A model generated the notes under the pieces. That model was not told the origin of the DNA and searched no databases. It saw only the letters and a list, made by a program, of their open reading frames with translations. Below, piece after piece: positions 33,100 through 44,664 of a DNA stretch of 64,000 bases; within the stretch, counting starts at the first letter, position 1; each line of letters opens with the position of its first letter. The stretch is from Burkholderia lata. Lineage in GTDB: Bacteria > Pseudomonadota > Gammaproteobacteria > Burkholderiales > Burkholderiaceae. The position numbers and the translations under genes are program-made. The stretch lies in the NCBI RefSeq assembly GCF_902499335.1, contig NZ_CABVQK010000005.1, positions 124,001-188,000 on the forward strand, in the 5' to 3' direction.

Positions 33100-34659
33100 T
33101 CACCCCACCCGCGCAACCCGGAAAACCGCCATCGCGGCCTGCATGGAACCGGCCTGCTGCTCGAGCGCGGTCGCGGCGGCACTGGCCTGCTCGACGAGCG
33201 CCGCGTTCTGCTGCGTCATCTGGTCCATCTGCGTGACGGCCTGGCCGACCTGGTCGATACCCGCGCTCTGCTCGACGGTGGCCGTCGTGATCTCGGTCAT
33301 GATCGTCGCCACGCGCCGCACCGACGCCACGATCTCGTCCATCGCCTGTCCCGCCTGCGTCACGAGCGTATTGCCGTCGCGTACGTCGTCGATCGACGCG
33401 CCGATCAGCTGCCGAATCTCGCGCGCGGCGCTCGCGCTGCGCTGGGCCAGCGTGCGCACCTCGCCCGCGACGACCGCGAAACCGCGCCCGTGCTCACCCG
33501 CGCGCGCCGACTCGACCGCCGCGTTGAGCGCGAGAATGTTGGTCTGGAACGCGATACCGTCGATCATCCCGGTGATCTCCGCGATCTTCTGCGAGCTCGT
33601 GTTGATCACGCCCATCATGTCGACGGCGCGACCGACCAGCTCGCCGCCGTGCTGCGCGAGGTCCGCCGCGCTCGCCGCGAGCGTGCTCGCCTGCTGCGCG
33701 TTGTCCGCGTTCTGGCGTACCGTCGACGTCAGCTGCTCCATGCTCGCGGCCGTTTCCTCGAGCGACGCGGACTGCTGCTCGGTGCGGCTCGACAGGTCGA
33801 CGTTGCCCGCGGCGATCTCGCGCGCGGCCGTATGGATCGCGTCGCTGCTGTCGCGCATGCCGGTGACGGTCGCGGCGAGCCCTGCCTGCATCCGCTTCAT
33901 CGCCGCGAACAACTGGCCGATTTCGTTACGGCCGGCATCGGGCACCGTCACGGTCAAATCGTTCGACGCGATCCGGTCGAGCAGCGCGGCCGCGTTCGCG
34001 AGCGGCCGGGACACGATCGCGCGCAGCGCGAAGTGCGTCGCGGCGATCAGCGCGAGCGCCAGTGCGACACCCAGGCCGACCATCGCGATGATGCGCGAGT
34101 ACGCGGCGTTGTCGTCGTCGATCGTGTCTTCCGCCAGCTGGTTGGCCGTGCGCTGGAATTTCTCGACGTTCGCCGAATACACCTGGCCGGCGAGCGTGAT
34201 TTCCTTGTCGTTGATCTCGGCATACGCTGCGGTATCGCCGCTGCGCAGCGCATCGGTCGCGCGGGCGAGGACGCTCGCGAGATGCATCGACGATTCGACC
34301 AGCGCCTGCTTCAGGTCGGCACCGAGACTGCCGATCGGCGCGGTGTCCTTGAATGCGAGCGTTTCCTTTGCGGACAGGTCGAACGTGCGCTGCGCGCTTT
34401 GCAATGCCGAGTCGCGCTGCGCCGGGTCGTTGTGTTCCTTCAGTGCCGAATAGGCACGCACGAGCGCCGAGCGGGTGCGGGTGCTGTCCTTGTACGCGTC
34501 GTTGACGAGCGACGTCTGCGCCGCGATGCCGTGCAGACGTTTCGCGTTCGTGTTCGCGCTGCCGAGCGCTACGACGCCGACAATGCCGCCGACGATGATC
34601 ATCGCGGCGAACGCGGCCAGCACGGCGAGCAAACTGCTTTTTACCTTCAGATCGCGCAT
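33100..34659 (-). CDS. Methyl-accepting chemotaxis protein (4HB sensor)
   Basis: A 519-residue transmembrane chemoreceptor. There is a helix at residues about 9-31, a periplasmic four-helix-bundle sensor of about 160 residues, a second helix near 192-213, a HAMP linker (ending about 268) and a cytoplasmic methyl-accepting domain with the hairpin tip NAAVESARAGEHGRGFAVVA. There is no pentapeptide CheR tether at the C-terminus (ends VFRVARVG). It signals to CheA/CheW and flagellar motors. Ligand unknown; it is convergent with the afc end and next to pectin-related genes. Confidence 0.93.
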   Translation of the reverse strand: MRDLKVKSSLLAVLAAFAAMIIVGGIVGVVALGSANTNAKRLHGIAAQTSLVNDAYKDSTRTRSALVRAYSALKEHNDPAQRDSALQSAQRTFDLSAKETLAFKDTAPIGSLGADLKQALVESSMHLASVLARATDALRSGDTAAYAEINDKEITLAGQVYSANVEKFQRTANQLAEDTIDDDNAAYSRIIAMVGLGVALALALIAATHFALRAIVSRPLANAAALLDRIASNDLTVTVPDAGRNEIGQLFAAMKRMQAGLAATVTGMRDSSDAIHTAAREIAAGNVDLSSRTEQQSASLEETAASMEQLTSTVRQNADNAQQASTLAASAADLAQHGGELVGRAVDMMGVINTSSQKIAEITGMIDGIAFQTNILALNAAVESARAGEHGRGFAVVAGEVRTLAQRSASAAREIRQLIGASIDDVRDGNTLVTQAGQAMDEIVASVRRVATIMTEITTATVEQSAGIDQVGQAVTQMDQMTQQNAALVEQASAAATALEQQAGSMQAAMAVFRVARVG

Positions 34660-34821
34660 GGTGAATCGACTCTCGAAGTTGTCCCTTGTCGGTTAACGAC
34701 AGCGGTTTATCCAACTTGAGTCGATCGAATGCAATTTCGATGCACCCCCGGCATTGCATGCAGGCGCACATCTAGAGACGGGCGGCACGCGCGCGATGCC
34801 ACCCGCTCCGTCGCATGCAGA

Positions 34822-35913
34822 TCAGTTCGCTCCGTCGTACGTGACGATCTCGACCCAGTTCGCGCCCTTGCCGACCGGATACTTGCCGATCGCGTCGAGG
34901 TGGCCGGAGTGCCGGTCGATCCTGTACACCGCGAGCGTCGGCGACAACTGCCCGGCCGCGAGCAGATACGTGCCCGACGGATCGATCGCGAACCCGCGCG
35001 GCTGCTGCTCGGTCGCGAACGTACCGATCCGCGCGAGCCTGCCCGACGCCGGATCGACACGGTACGCCGCAAGCGTGCTCGACGTGCGCTCCGACGCGTA
35101 GAGAAACTTCCCGTCCGGCGTCAGGTGCAGGTCGGCGCCCCACGGCTTGTCGCCATGAAAATCCGGCGGCAGGATCGACACGGTCTGGATCGGCCGCGCA
35201 TCGGCGCCGCCCCGCGACAGCGCGAGCACGTGCAGCTTGCCGTCGAGCTCGTCGATCAGGTATGCGAACCGCCCGCTCGACGAAAACACGAAATGGCGCG
35301 GCCCCGACTTCTCCGGCAGCCGGTACGCGGGCTCGCCCGTGTCGGTCAGCTTGCCGGTCGATGCGTCGAACGGCAAGCGCAGCCACGCATCGGCGCCGAG
35401 CACGGAAGCGAACGCGTAGCGACCGTCCGGCGACTGGCGGATCGCGTGCGCCATCGGACCGGTCTTGACCGTCTGCTGCACGTCGCCGGCCACGCCGTTC
35501 TCGCCGATCCGGTTGACCGCGAGCAGGTTGCCGCCATACGACGCGGAGAACAGGTAGCGGCCAGACGCATCGGTCGACACATACGCCATGCTGTCCGCGA
35601 GCGGCGAGCGGCCGAGTTCGATCAACCGTCCGTCGAGCGGATTGATCGCGAAGCTGACGACGCGATAGGGCGTCGAGCGCAGCGCCGCATACAGCCGGTG
35701 GTGATCGGGCGACAACGCCATCGGCATCACGGTGCCGTCGACCGGCACGGTTTCGATCGCAGTCAGCGCGCCGTTCGACGGGTCGACGCCGAACACCGAG
35801 ATGTCGCGGCTGTCGCTGTTCGATACGTACGCATACGTCGCGGCGTGCGCGAGCGACGCGGCCATCGCGAATGCGGCGGCCGCGACGGCCCGCCATGCTG
35901 TCTTCTTGTTCAT
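34822..35913 (-). CDS. Lactonase-family beta-propeller protein, exported
   Basis: A 363-residue protein with a signal peptide (residues 1-24, ending SLAHA) and the seven-bladed propeller repeats of the 3-carboxymuconate-cyclase/6-phosphogluconolactonase family: TYAYVSNSDSRDISVF, YLFSASYGGNLLAVNRI, PRHFVFSSSGRFAYLI, LHLTPDGKFLYASER. Members hydrolyse sugar lactones; this copy is periplasmic. It ends a leftward run after dctPQM and lies near a polygalacturonase, so it may open an aldonolactone or uronate lactone. GTGGAGTC-type sequence on the complementary strand gives a weak ribosome site. Confidence 0.82.
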   Translation of the reverse strand: MNKKTAWRAVAAAAFAMAASLAHAATYAYVSNSDSRDISVFGVDPSNGALTAIETVPVDGTVMPMALSPDHHRLYAALRSTPYRVVSFAINPLDGRLIELGRSPLADSMAYVSTDASGRYLFSASYGGNLLAVNRIGENGVAGDVQQTVKTGPMAHAIRQSPDGRYAFASVLGADAWLRLPFDASTGKLTDTGEPAYRLPEKSGPRHFVFSSSGRFAYLIDELDGKLHVLALSRGGADARPIQTVSILPPDFHGDKPWGADLHLTPDGKFLYASERTSSTLAAYRVDPASGRLARIGTFATEQQPRGFAIDPSGTYLLAAGQLSPTLAVYRIDRHSGHLDAIGKYPVGKGANWVEIVTYDGAN

Positions 35914-36002
35914 GTGGAGTCGCTGCGGTGAAGGAACCGTTGACGTGATTGCGGCGCCGGACAATCGGGATCGTCCGGCGCCGCGACAGGCAAGGCAGCC
36001 GG

Positions 36003-37355
36003 TCAGAACACCGCGTGCCCGCTGATCAGGCTCGGCAGCCAGGTCGAGAAGAACGGCAGGTACGTGACGATGTTGATCGCACTGAAGATCGCGAGGTAGT
36101 ACGGCCACGCCATCTTCGTGGTCTCGCCGATCGACACGTTGCCGATCGCGCAGCCGACGAACTGCACCGAGCCGATCGGCGGATGCACGAGGCCGAGCGA
36201 GCAGTTCAGCAGCAGCATGATCCCGAACTGCACCGGCCCGACGCCGCACGCCATCGCGATCGGCAGGAACAGCGGCGTCGTGATCAGGATGTGCGCGGCC
36301 ATGTCGACGAACGTGCCGAGGAACACCTGGATGATGTTGATGTACAGCAGCATCAGCCACGGCGCGGCGGTCGACTGCTTCAGCAGCCCTTCGATCGCAT
36401 CCGGAATCTCCAGGTACGACATCTGGAAGCGCAGCATGTTGGACACCGCGATCAGCAGCAGCACGACCCCCGTCGTGCGCGCCGCATGCGACAGCGCGCG
36501 GCGCAGCTTCTCGGCCGTCAGCGTCCGGTAGACCACCGCGGTCAGCACGAGCGAGTACACGACGGCGATCGCGGCGGCTTCGGTCGCGGTCGCAATCCCC
36601 TTCGCCACACACACGAGGATGATCGCGATCACCATCAGGCCGGGCACCGCGCCGACGAAGCTGCGCAGCACCGCATACCAGCCGGGAAACGCGGGCAGTG
36701 CGGACGAACCGTCTTCACGGCGCGGATAGCCGTGACGCACCGCCTGCCAGTACGCGGCGGCGAGCACGAAGCCCATCACCCACAACACCGGCAGCAGCCC
36801 CGAGAACAGCAGGTCGCCGATCGACACGCCGCTCACCGGCTGGCCGTGCAGCATCCCGGTGATGCCCTGCGCGGCGAACGCGTAGATGATCATGTTGGTC
36901 GACGTCGGCATCAGCGCGCCGGCGAGCGACGCATGCGTCGTCACGTTCACTGCGTACGCGGCGCTGTAGCCTTCGCGCTTCATCAGCGGAATCACCACGC
37001 CGCCCATCGCGGACGTATCGGCGGTCGGCGAACCCGACACGCCGCCGAACAGCGTACAGGCGACGACGTTCGCCATCCCGAGGCCGCCGCGGAAATGGCC
37101 GACGGTCGCCTGCGCGAAGCGCAGGATCCGGTCCGCGATGCCGCCGTGCAGCATCAGTTCGCCGGAGAAGATGAAGAACGGCACCGCGAGGAACGAGAAC
37201 GCGTTCATCCCCGAGATCATGGCCTGCATCGCGGTCGCGATCGGCAAGCCTTCGACCATATAGGTCAGCACGCAGGCTATCCCGAGCGCAAACGACACGG
37301 GTACGCCGAGCACGAGGAAAATCAGAAAACTGACGGACAGGATCGCAAGTTCCAT
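36003..37355 (-). CDS. dctM: TRAP transporter large permease
   Basis: A 450-residue DctM-type subunit, slightly longer than the usual 425, with about twelve hydrophobic segments and the family motifs VPFFIFSGELMLHGGIADRI and GGVSGSPTADTSAMGG. It forms the Na+-driven channel part of a tripartite ATP-independent transporter, with DctQ and the periplasmic DctP. Lies four bases after dctQ on the minus strand. The cargo is probably an organic or sugar acid. Confidence 0.93.
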   Translation of the reverse strand: MELAILSVSFLIFLVLGVPVSFALGIACVLTYMVEGLPIATAMQAMISGMNAFSFLAVPFFIFSGELMLHGGIADRILRFAQATVGHFRGGLGMANVVACTLFGGVSGSPTADTSAMGGVVIPLMKREGYSAAYAVNVTTHASLAGALMPTSTNMIIYAFAAQGITGMLHGQPVSGVSIGDLLFSGLLPVLWVMGFVLAAAYWQAVRHGYPRREDGSSALPAFPGWYAVLRSFVGAVPGLMVIAIILVCVAKGIATATEAAAIAVVYSLVLTAVVYRTLTAEKLRRALSHAARTTGVVLLLIAVSNMLRFQMSYLEIPDAIEGLLKQSTAAPWLMLLYINIIQVFLGTFVDMAAHILITTPLFLPIAMACGVGPVQFGIMLLLNCSLGLVHPPIGSVQFVGCAIGNVSIGETTKMAWPYYLAIFSAINIVTYLPFFSTWLPSLISGHAVF

Positions 37356-37359
37356 GGCG

Positions 37360-39492
<2,133 letters not shown>

Positions 39493-41646
39493 ATGACATT
39501 CCCCCTTTCCCGGCCGAACGGACGCCCGCGCGTGCTCGGCCTGCTCGCGGCGTTGCTCGCGACGGCCGCAACGCTGAGCGCGTGCGGCGGTGACGATTCG
39601 AGCAGCGCGGGCGGCGTCGCCTCCACCGCGCCGCCCGCCACCAGCGTGTTCCAGGTCGGCACGACGACCGTCGACGCGAACCTGCCGGCCGAACCCGTGC
39701 TGCCCGCCGACACGCAGGTCTGCAGCACGCTCGAGGCCGCCAATACGCTCGTGAGCCGCCCCGACGGCTCGCTGCCGCCGGAGGCCGACCCGTCGACGGC
39801 CGGCGTCGGCAAGGCCGTACCGGCCGCGACGGCCAACCCCGACCAGGCGCGCCTCCAGGCCGCGCTCGACGCATGCGGCGCGGCGGTGGACGCCGAGGTC
39901 GGCGCGACGATCGCGGCGGCGGACGCCGCGGCCACCGCCGCGCAGAAGTCGGCCGCCGTCCCGAACGCGAACCTCGCCGGCGCGTCCGGCGAGGAGCTCG
40001 CGAAGCCGAAGTACCGCGCGAGCAAGTTCGCGGTGCGGCTCGTCGTCAATCACGCGGGGCCCGGCAACGGCTTCATCAGCGGCCCGCTGACCCTGCCGTC
40101 CGGCGTCACGCTGTGGATCGACAAGGGTGTCACGCTGTATGCGTCGCGCGACGTGAAGGCGTATTCGCCGAACGCCGCGGGCCCGTACTGCGGCAATACG
40201 GCCGTCAGCACGACGAAAGCCGGCAGCTCGTCGAACTGCGCCGCGCTGATCACCGGCACCAACCTCGTGAACGCGGCGGTGGTCGGCGACGGCCGCATCG
40301 ACGGGCGCGGCTACGCGGAGCTCGTCACGTCCGATGCGAAATACCCGCTGATGAAGGTCGATCTGACCTGCTCGAACACCTACGCGGCATACAAGGGCGG
40401 CACGGTGGCACCCGACGGCACCGCCTGCGACGACGGCGGCACCGTCGTCGACTCGAAATCGACGGTGCGCAACATGACCTGGTGGGATCTCGCGTATCTC
40501 GGCAACATGGTGCAGAACGGCACGACCGGCTTCGGCTCGCAGTCGAATTTCCGGCTGATGGTGTTCAACTACGCGAAGAACCTCACGCTGTACCGCATCA
40601 CGCTGAACAACAGCCCGAATTTCCACGTGGTGCCGAGCGGCGTCGACGGGCTGACGATCTGGAACGTGAAGGTGCAGACACCGACGCTCGCCGCATTCGC
40701 GAACCCGGCCGGTAACGGCAACCCGCTGTACAACGGGCAGACGTTCAACGCGGACAACGTGAAGAACACCGATGCGTTCGACCCGGGCTCCGCGTCGAAG
40801 CCGACGTCGGTGGTGCTGTCGACCGGCAGCACGACGACGTCCGCCGCCGCGATCTCGTTCGACGGCTACCTGAAGAACTTCGTGTTCGCGTACAACTACG
40901 TGAGCACCGGCGACGACGACATCGCGCTCAAGGGCAGCAACAACCCGGCACCCGCCGGTTCGGGGCTGTTCGGCATCGACGGCAATCGCGACGTGCGCGC
41001 CGATCGCAAATGGGGCGTCGTGATCGCACACAACCACATCTACTGGGGGCACGGCATCTCGATCGGCAGCGAGACCAACGGCGGCGTGACGAACGTTCAG
41101 GTGTACGACAATTCGTTCCAGGATTCGGAAGAAGGGTTGCGCATCAAGTCCGACTATGCGCGCGGCGGCGAAGTGAGCAACATCCGCTATTCGAACATCT
41201 GCATCCGCGATGCGAAGAACGCGCTGCTGTTCACGCCGTACTACAGCACGAAGGCCGTCCCCGCGAGCGGGCCGCTGTACCCGAACTTCCACGACATCTC
41301 GCTCGCGAACGTCGTGATCGAGGGCACGGCCGGCGTGAAGCTGCAGGGGTTCGAAGCGAACACCGGCGGCTACGGCGAGCCGGCCTTCCCGCTCGTGATG
41401 TCGCTGAGCGACGTGGTGGCCGACACGCCCGACGGCATTTCGACGATCGCGTCCGACGCGAACCTCACGCTGCACAACGTGAACCTGCCGGTGTTCCCGT
41501 CGACGGCGAACCGGGTCGTCGTCAACGGCACGGCGGTCCGGACGATCGATCCCGCCAGCGTGCTCGACTGCAGCAAGGCGTTTGTCGACTTCCCCGGAAT
41601 CGACCAGTCGAACCCGTTCGGTTCGACGTGGGCGCCGGCGCTGTAA
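39493..41646 (+). CDS. GH28 polygalacturonase-like lipoprotein
   Basis: A 717-residue exported glycoside hydrolase family 28 protein. The signal ends with the lipobox LSAC, so it should be lipid-anchored, followed by a serine-rich linker. GH28 motifs: NSPNFHVV, STGDDDIALKG (catalytic aspartates), AHNHIYWGHGISIGSE (GHG) and EEGLRIKSDYARGG (R-I-K). Two cysteine-rich insertions make it longer than plant and fungal enzymes (about 380). It cleaves alpha-1,4-galacturonan in pectin, or trims exogalacturonan. AGGAGATC precedes the chosen ATG. Fits plant association together with the neighbouring TRAP genes. Confidence 0.88.
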   Translation: MTFPLSRPNGRPRVLGLLAALLATAATLSACGGDDSSSAGGVASTAPPATSVFQVGTTTVDANLPAEPVLPADTQVCSTLEAANTLVSRPDGSLPPEADPSTAGVGKAVPAATANPDQARLQAALDACGAAVDAEVGATIAAADAAATAAQKSAAVPNANLAGASGEELAKPKYRASKFAVRLVVNHAGPGNGFISGPLTLPSGVTLWIDKGVTLYASRDVKAYSPNAAGPYCGNTAVSTTKAGSSSNCAALITGTNLVNAAVVGDGRIDGRGYAELVTSDAKYPLMKVDLTCSNTYAAYKGGTVAPDGTACDDGGTVVDSKSTVRNMTWWDLAYLGNMVQNGTTGFGSQSNFRLMVFNYAKNLTLYRITLNNSPNFHVVPSGVDGLTIWNVKVQTPTLAAFANPAGNGNPLYNGQTFNADNVKNTDAFDPGSASKPTSVVLSTGSTTTSAAAISFDGYLKNFVFAYNYVSTGDDDIALKGSNNPAPAGSGLFGIDGNRDVRADRKWGVVIAHNHIYWGHGISIGSETNGGVTNVQVYDNSFQDSEEGLRIKSDYARGGEVSNIRYSNICIRDAKNALLFTPYYSTKAVPASGPLYPNFHDISLANVVIEGTAGVKLQGFEANTGGYGEPAFPLVMSLSDVVADTPDGISTIASDANLTLHNVNLPVFPSTANRVVVNGTAVRTIDPASVLDCSKAFVDFPGIDQSNPFGSTWAPAL

Positions 41647-41664
41647 CGCGCGGCCAACGCGATC

Positions 41665-41692
41665 GGGTTTCCCGCGCCGACGCGGGAAACCC
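41665..41692. terminator. Bidirectional hairpin terminator after the polygalacturonase gene
   Basis: Perfect 12-bp arms GGGTTTCCCGCG (41665-41676) and CGCGGGAAACCC (41681-41692) with a CCGA loop, 18 bp after the polygalacturonase stop. It lies between two convergent genes and can fold in both transcripts. The adjoining T-tract is weak. Confidence 0.7.
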
Positions 41693-41716
41693 GCCGCGCC
41701 CGTGCGCGCGGCGCGT

Positions 41717-42808
41717 TCAGGTCTGCATGACCAGCGACGTCAGTTGCGCCGCGCGCGCCACGGCCGTCTTCGCGTAAATCGATTTGATCTGCGTGCGGAT
41801 CGTGCCGATCGACACGCCGCGCAACCCCGCGCATTCCTGCGGCGACAGCCCGTCGCAGCACAGCAGCACGGCGAGATCGGCCTCGGCCGACGACAGCCCG
41901 TAGAACACGCGCAGCCGCTGCGCGCGGGCCGACGGCGAACGCAGGTCCGCGGCCGTCATCAGCGTCGCGACGCCCGGCCGCTCGCGCATCAGGCGCGACT
42001 GCTCGGGCACCGGCATCAACGCCAGCGGCAGCGGTTCGCCCGTTGCACGCCGCAACAACAGCCCGCCGCGCGCGTACGCGTGCCGCCATTGCGCATCGTC
42101 GACGCAGCCTTCCGGCGCGAAACGCCCGTTCACCACCCGCAGCGCCGGTTCCGACGCGATCAGCTGATCGGCCGCGCGATTCGTGTAGCGCAGTTCGCGC
42201 TGCGCGCCGAGCAGGAACACCGGCACCGGAATCGCATCGAGCGCCGATTCGGCTGCAGCCACGCGCGCTTCGAGCTCGCCGATCCGCGCCTGGATCTGCA
42301 GCGCGCGGCTGATGTGCATCCCCATGTTTTCGATCGCGTGGCGCTGATCGTCGGAAAGACCCTGCGATTCCGGGCCGCCCTGAACGCTGAGGAATGCGCC
42401 CGAGCCCTCGCTGCGATGGATGTACAGGCCCGAGATGCTGCCGAGCCCATAGGGGTGAAGGAATTCCTGATAGAACGCGCTGTGCGCGCGCTGGTGCGCG
42501 GACAGGTGCTTGACGTCCTCGAACCAGCGGCCCGCCGGCCAGTTGGCGGCGACCGGCACGACCGGGTCGTACAGATAGAACTCGGTGTTGTAGGTGTGGT
42601 AGCACGCGGCGACCCAAGACGCGTCGTCGCCCGCCGCCTGCTCGATCGCCGGCACCCTCGCCGCATCGTCGAATGACAGCAGCGTAACCATGCGCACGCC
42701 GACCCACGATCGCAGCCCGTCCAGCACCGTTTCCCATCGTTGATCGCCCAGCGCCGCAGCGTAGACGTCATCGATCCATGCCGATGGAATCAACCCGTTC
42801 ATCTGCAT
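41717..42808 (-). CDS. LuxR-family transcriptional regulator
   Basis: A 363-residue regulator with a C-terminal LuxR/GerE helix-turn-helix: YGLSSAEADLAVLLCCDGLS, then GVSIGTIRTQIKSIYAKTAV (about residues 297-350). The N-terminal 200 residues look like a GAF/PAS-type sensor (WVAACYHTYNTEFYLYDPVV), and a PAS-like part (VFLLGAQRELRYTNRAADQL) follows. It is not a LuxI partner of the acyl-homoserine lactone type by sequence. Met1 and Met3 are both possible starts. It is convergent with the polygalacturonase gene and divergent from the histidine leader. Confidence 0.88.
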   Translation of the reverse strand: MQMNGLIPSAWIDDVYAAALGDQRWETVLDGLRSWVGVRMVTLLSFDDAARVPAIEQAAGDDASWVAACYHTYNTEFYLYDPVVPVAANWPAGRWFEDVKHLSAHQRAHSAFYQEFLHPYGLGSISGLYIHRSEGSGAFLSVQGGPESQGLSDDQRHAIENMGMHISRALQIQARIGELEARVAAAESALDAIPVPVFLLGAQRELRYTNRAADQLIASEPALRVVNGRFAPEGCVDDAQWRHAYARGGLLLRRATGEPLPLALMPVPEQSRLMRERPGVATLMTAADLRSPSARAQRLRVFYGLSSAEADLAVLLCCDGLSPQECAGLRGVSIGTIRTQIKSIYAKTAVARAAQLTSLVMQT

Positions 42809-43021
42809 CTGGCCACCCCGCGCCGTGCGTTTTTGTCGAACGTCTTCTGCGCATCTTAGTCAATCGGCGCCAACGTTTGAATCACTCGTTCGCATTTGAT
42901 CGAAATACCACGTTTGTTACCGTTTATCGTCAGACGTAATGGCCGCTTGTTCCGGCGTTGCAACGCAATCGCATCCGGCGCGCGCGGTGCCGCCCGCTTT
43001 TCATCCGGATCAGGGTATGCC

Positions 43022-43114
43022 ATGATGCGATGCATGACGATTCGAAACACCGCGATCTCGCTGCACCATCACCACGGACGCCCTCTGTTGCGCCGTGGCT
43101 CGTTTCGCATCTAG
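43022..43114 (+). CDS. Putative histidine leader peptide
   Basis: A 30-residue frame ending at TAG 43112-43114, with AGGG (43012-43015) six bases before the ATG at 43022. Residues 15-18 are four consecutive histidines (CAC CAT CAC CAC at 43064-43075), followed by GRPLLRRGSFRI. A stem-loop begins in the His codons, and an intrinsic terminator follows 38 bp after the stop, ahead of a histidinol-phosphate aminotransferase gene. This is the layout of an amino-acid attenuator, in which charged tRNA-His decides between termination and read-through. An inner ATG at 43034 is possible but poorly placed for the ribosome site. Confidence 0.68.
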   Translation: MMRCMTIRNTAISLHHHHGRPLLRRGSFRI

Positions 43115-43182
43115 CAATTGCATCGGGTGAATGCCCGATCAAGACGACAACCAAGGCGCCTCCGGCGCCTTTTTTGTTTTTT
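43064..43182 (+). promoter_or_regulatory. Transcription attenuator upstream of hisC
   Basis: From 5' to 3': His codons (43064-43075); hairpin A, CCACGG (43072-43077) with CCGTGG (43093-43098); hairpin B, ATCGGG (43122-43127) with CCCGAT (43134-43139); then the terminator stem and T-run. Hairpin A begins within the His codons, so a stalled ribosome would melt it. The freed GCGCC (43090-43094) could pair with GGCGC (43155-43159) in the terminator arm, which would allow read-through. The alternate pairing is only five bases and is proposed, not shown. Confidence 0.6.
43153..43182 (+). terminator. Intrinsic terminator in the hisC leader
   Basis: AAGGCGCC (43153-43160), loop TCC, GGCGCCTT (43164-43171), then T-rich TTTTGTTTTTT to 43182. 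It is a strong factor-independent terminator on the plus strand, 55 bp before the hisC start. With no complete gene ahead of it on that strand, its most sensible role is attenuation. Confidence 0.85.
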
Positions 43183-43236
43183 GCCGCCTTAAAAACCTGC
43201 TGCGTCGATCAATCGAAACCGTACGGAGTGTTTTCA

Positions 43237-44349
43237 ATGCAACAACCCTGGAAAACCGTCGCCTTGCCGGATTTGCCGCTCCGCGAGGATCTCAGGTTGC
43301 AGCACGCGTACGGGGCGCCGCAGCTCGACGTGCCGGTTTGCCTGAACGTCAACGAGAATCCCTATCCGCCGTCGCCGGCGCTCGTCGAGCGCATCGCGAC
43401 CGCGGTGGCCGACGCCGCGCGCACGGCGAACCGCTATCCCGATCGCGACTTTGCCGAACTGCGAACGCATCTGGCTGCGTATCTGACGCACGACACCGGG
43501 GTGACGGTCGACGCATCAAGCGTCTGGGCGGCTAACGGCTCGAATGAAGTGATCCAGCAGATCCTGCAGGCATTCGGCGGCCCGGGACGATCGGCGCTGG
43601 CCTTTACGCCCGCGTATCCCATGTATGACGAATACTGCCGCACGACCTTCACGCGCCTGCATACGTTGCCGCGCACCGAGGATTTCGCGCTGGATCGGGA
43701 TCAGGCGCTCGACAGCATTCGCCGGCACCAGCCGAGCGTGGTGCTGCTGACGTCGCCGAACAACCCGACCGGAACCGCGCTGCCGATCGACAATATCCGC
43801 GCCATCCTCGACGTCGCGCCGGGCGTGGTCGTCGTCGACGAAGCCTATGCGGAGTTCCGGCGGCGCGGCGTCCCCAGCGCGGTGACGCTGCTGCCGAGCC
43901 ATCCGCGGCTCATCGTCACCCGTACGCTGAGCAAGGCGTTCAAATTCGCGGGCGGCCGCGTCGGATATTGCGCATGTGCGCCGGCGATCGTGGAAGCGCT
44001 GAAGCTGGTGCGATTGCCCTACCACCTGTCCGCCTTCACCCAGGCGGCGGCCTGCGCGGCGCTGGTCGCGCGTGACGAGATGCTGTCGCAAGTCGAGGCG
44101 ATCAAGGCCGAGCGCGACTCGACCGTCGACTGGCTGCGCGGCGTGGGCCTTACGGTGGCCGATTCCGATGCCAACTTCGTGATGTTCGGCGAATTCGCGG
44201 ATCGACACCGGATCTGGAGCGGACTCCTGCGCCACGGCGTCCTGATTCGCGAGTCCGGGCCGCCGGCGTATCTTCGCGTCTCCATCGGCACCCGCGCGGA
44301 GATGGCCGCGTTTCGTGCGGCCCTGCTTGACGTGATGGCGCCCGGATAA
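43237..44349 (+). CDS. hisC: Histidinol-phosphate aminotransferase-like enzyme
   Basis: A 370-residue fold-I PLP aminotransferase of the HisC subgroup: LNVNENPYPPSPAL at the N-terminus, GSNEVIQQIL, SPNNPTGTAL, VVVDEAYAEF, and the PLP lysine in RTLSKAFKFAGGRVGY, followed by the C-terminal arginine in YLRVSIGT. HisC converts imidazole-acetol phosphate and glutamate to histidinol phosphate. It stands alone here, apart from other his genes, yet follows a histidine-type attenuator, which supports a histidine role. GGAG is eight bases before the ATG. Related enzymes also act on aromatic amino acids. Confidence 0.85.
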   Translation: MQQPWKTVALPDLPLREDLRLQHAYGAPQLDVPVCLNVNENPYPPSPALVERIATAVADAARTANRYPDRDFAELRTHLAAYLTHDTGVTVDASSVWAANGSNEVIQQILQAFGGPGRSALAFTPAYPMYDEYCRTTFTRLHTLPRTEDFALDRDQALDSIRRHQPSVVLLTSPNNPTGTALPIDNIRAILDVAPGVVVVDEAYAEFRRRGVPSAVTLLPSHPRLIVTRTLSKAFKFAGGRVGYCACAPAIVEALKLVRLPYHLSAFTQAAACAALVARDEMLSQVEAIKAERDSTVDWLRGVGLTVADSDANFVMFGEFADRHRIWSGLLRHGVLIRESGPPAYLRVSIGTRAEMAAFRAALLDVMAPG

Positions 44350-44412
44350 GCGACCGGCCACCCGGTCGACGACGCGGTGGAGCGCATGCGGACGCCGTAT
44401 CCGACGATGTAC

Positions 44413-44664
44413 TTACTTCATCGTCGCGAACCGCAATTCCATCGCGTTGATCTTCGCGAGCACCACTTCGCTGAGCTTCCTGACGTGGCGCGGCACATCG
44501 GGCGCCGACAGCAGCTCCTCGATGCGCCCTCGCCAGTAGCTCGGATGTCGCACACGCCCCGCGCCCGACATCGACACATCGTCAGCGTGCGTATCGCTGT
44601 CCAGGAGAGCCACCATCCTCTGGATGTGAGAGAGCTCTCGTTCTGCATAGTCTCGTGCCAGCAT
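44413..44664 (-). CDS. Small hypothetical protein
   Basis: An 83-residue frame with balanced composition and helix-rich sequence (LSHIQRMVALLDSDTHADDV, PSYWRGRIEELLSAPDVPRH). No signal peptide or known family. GGGGAA lies 11 bases before the ATG, a loose ribosome site. It lies alone, convergent with hisC. Coding is likely from composition but not certain. Confidence 0.55.
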   Translation of the reverse strand: MLARDYAERELSHIQRMVALLDSDTHADDVSMSGAGRVRHPSYWRGRIEELLSAPDVPRHVRKLSEVVLAKINAMELRFATMK

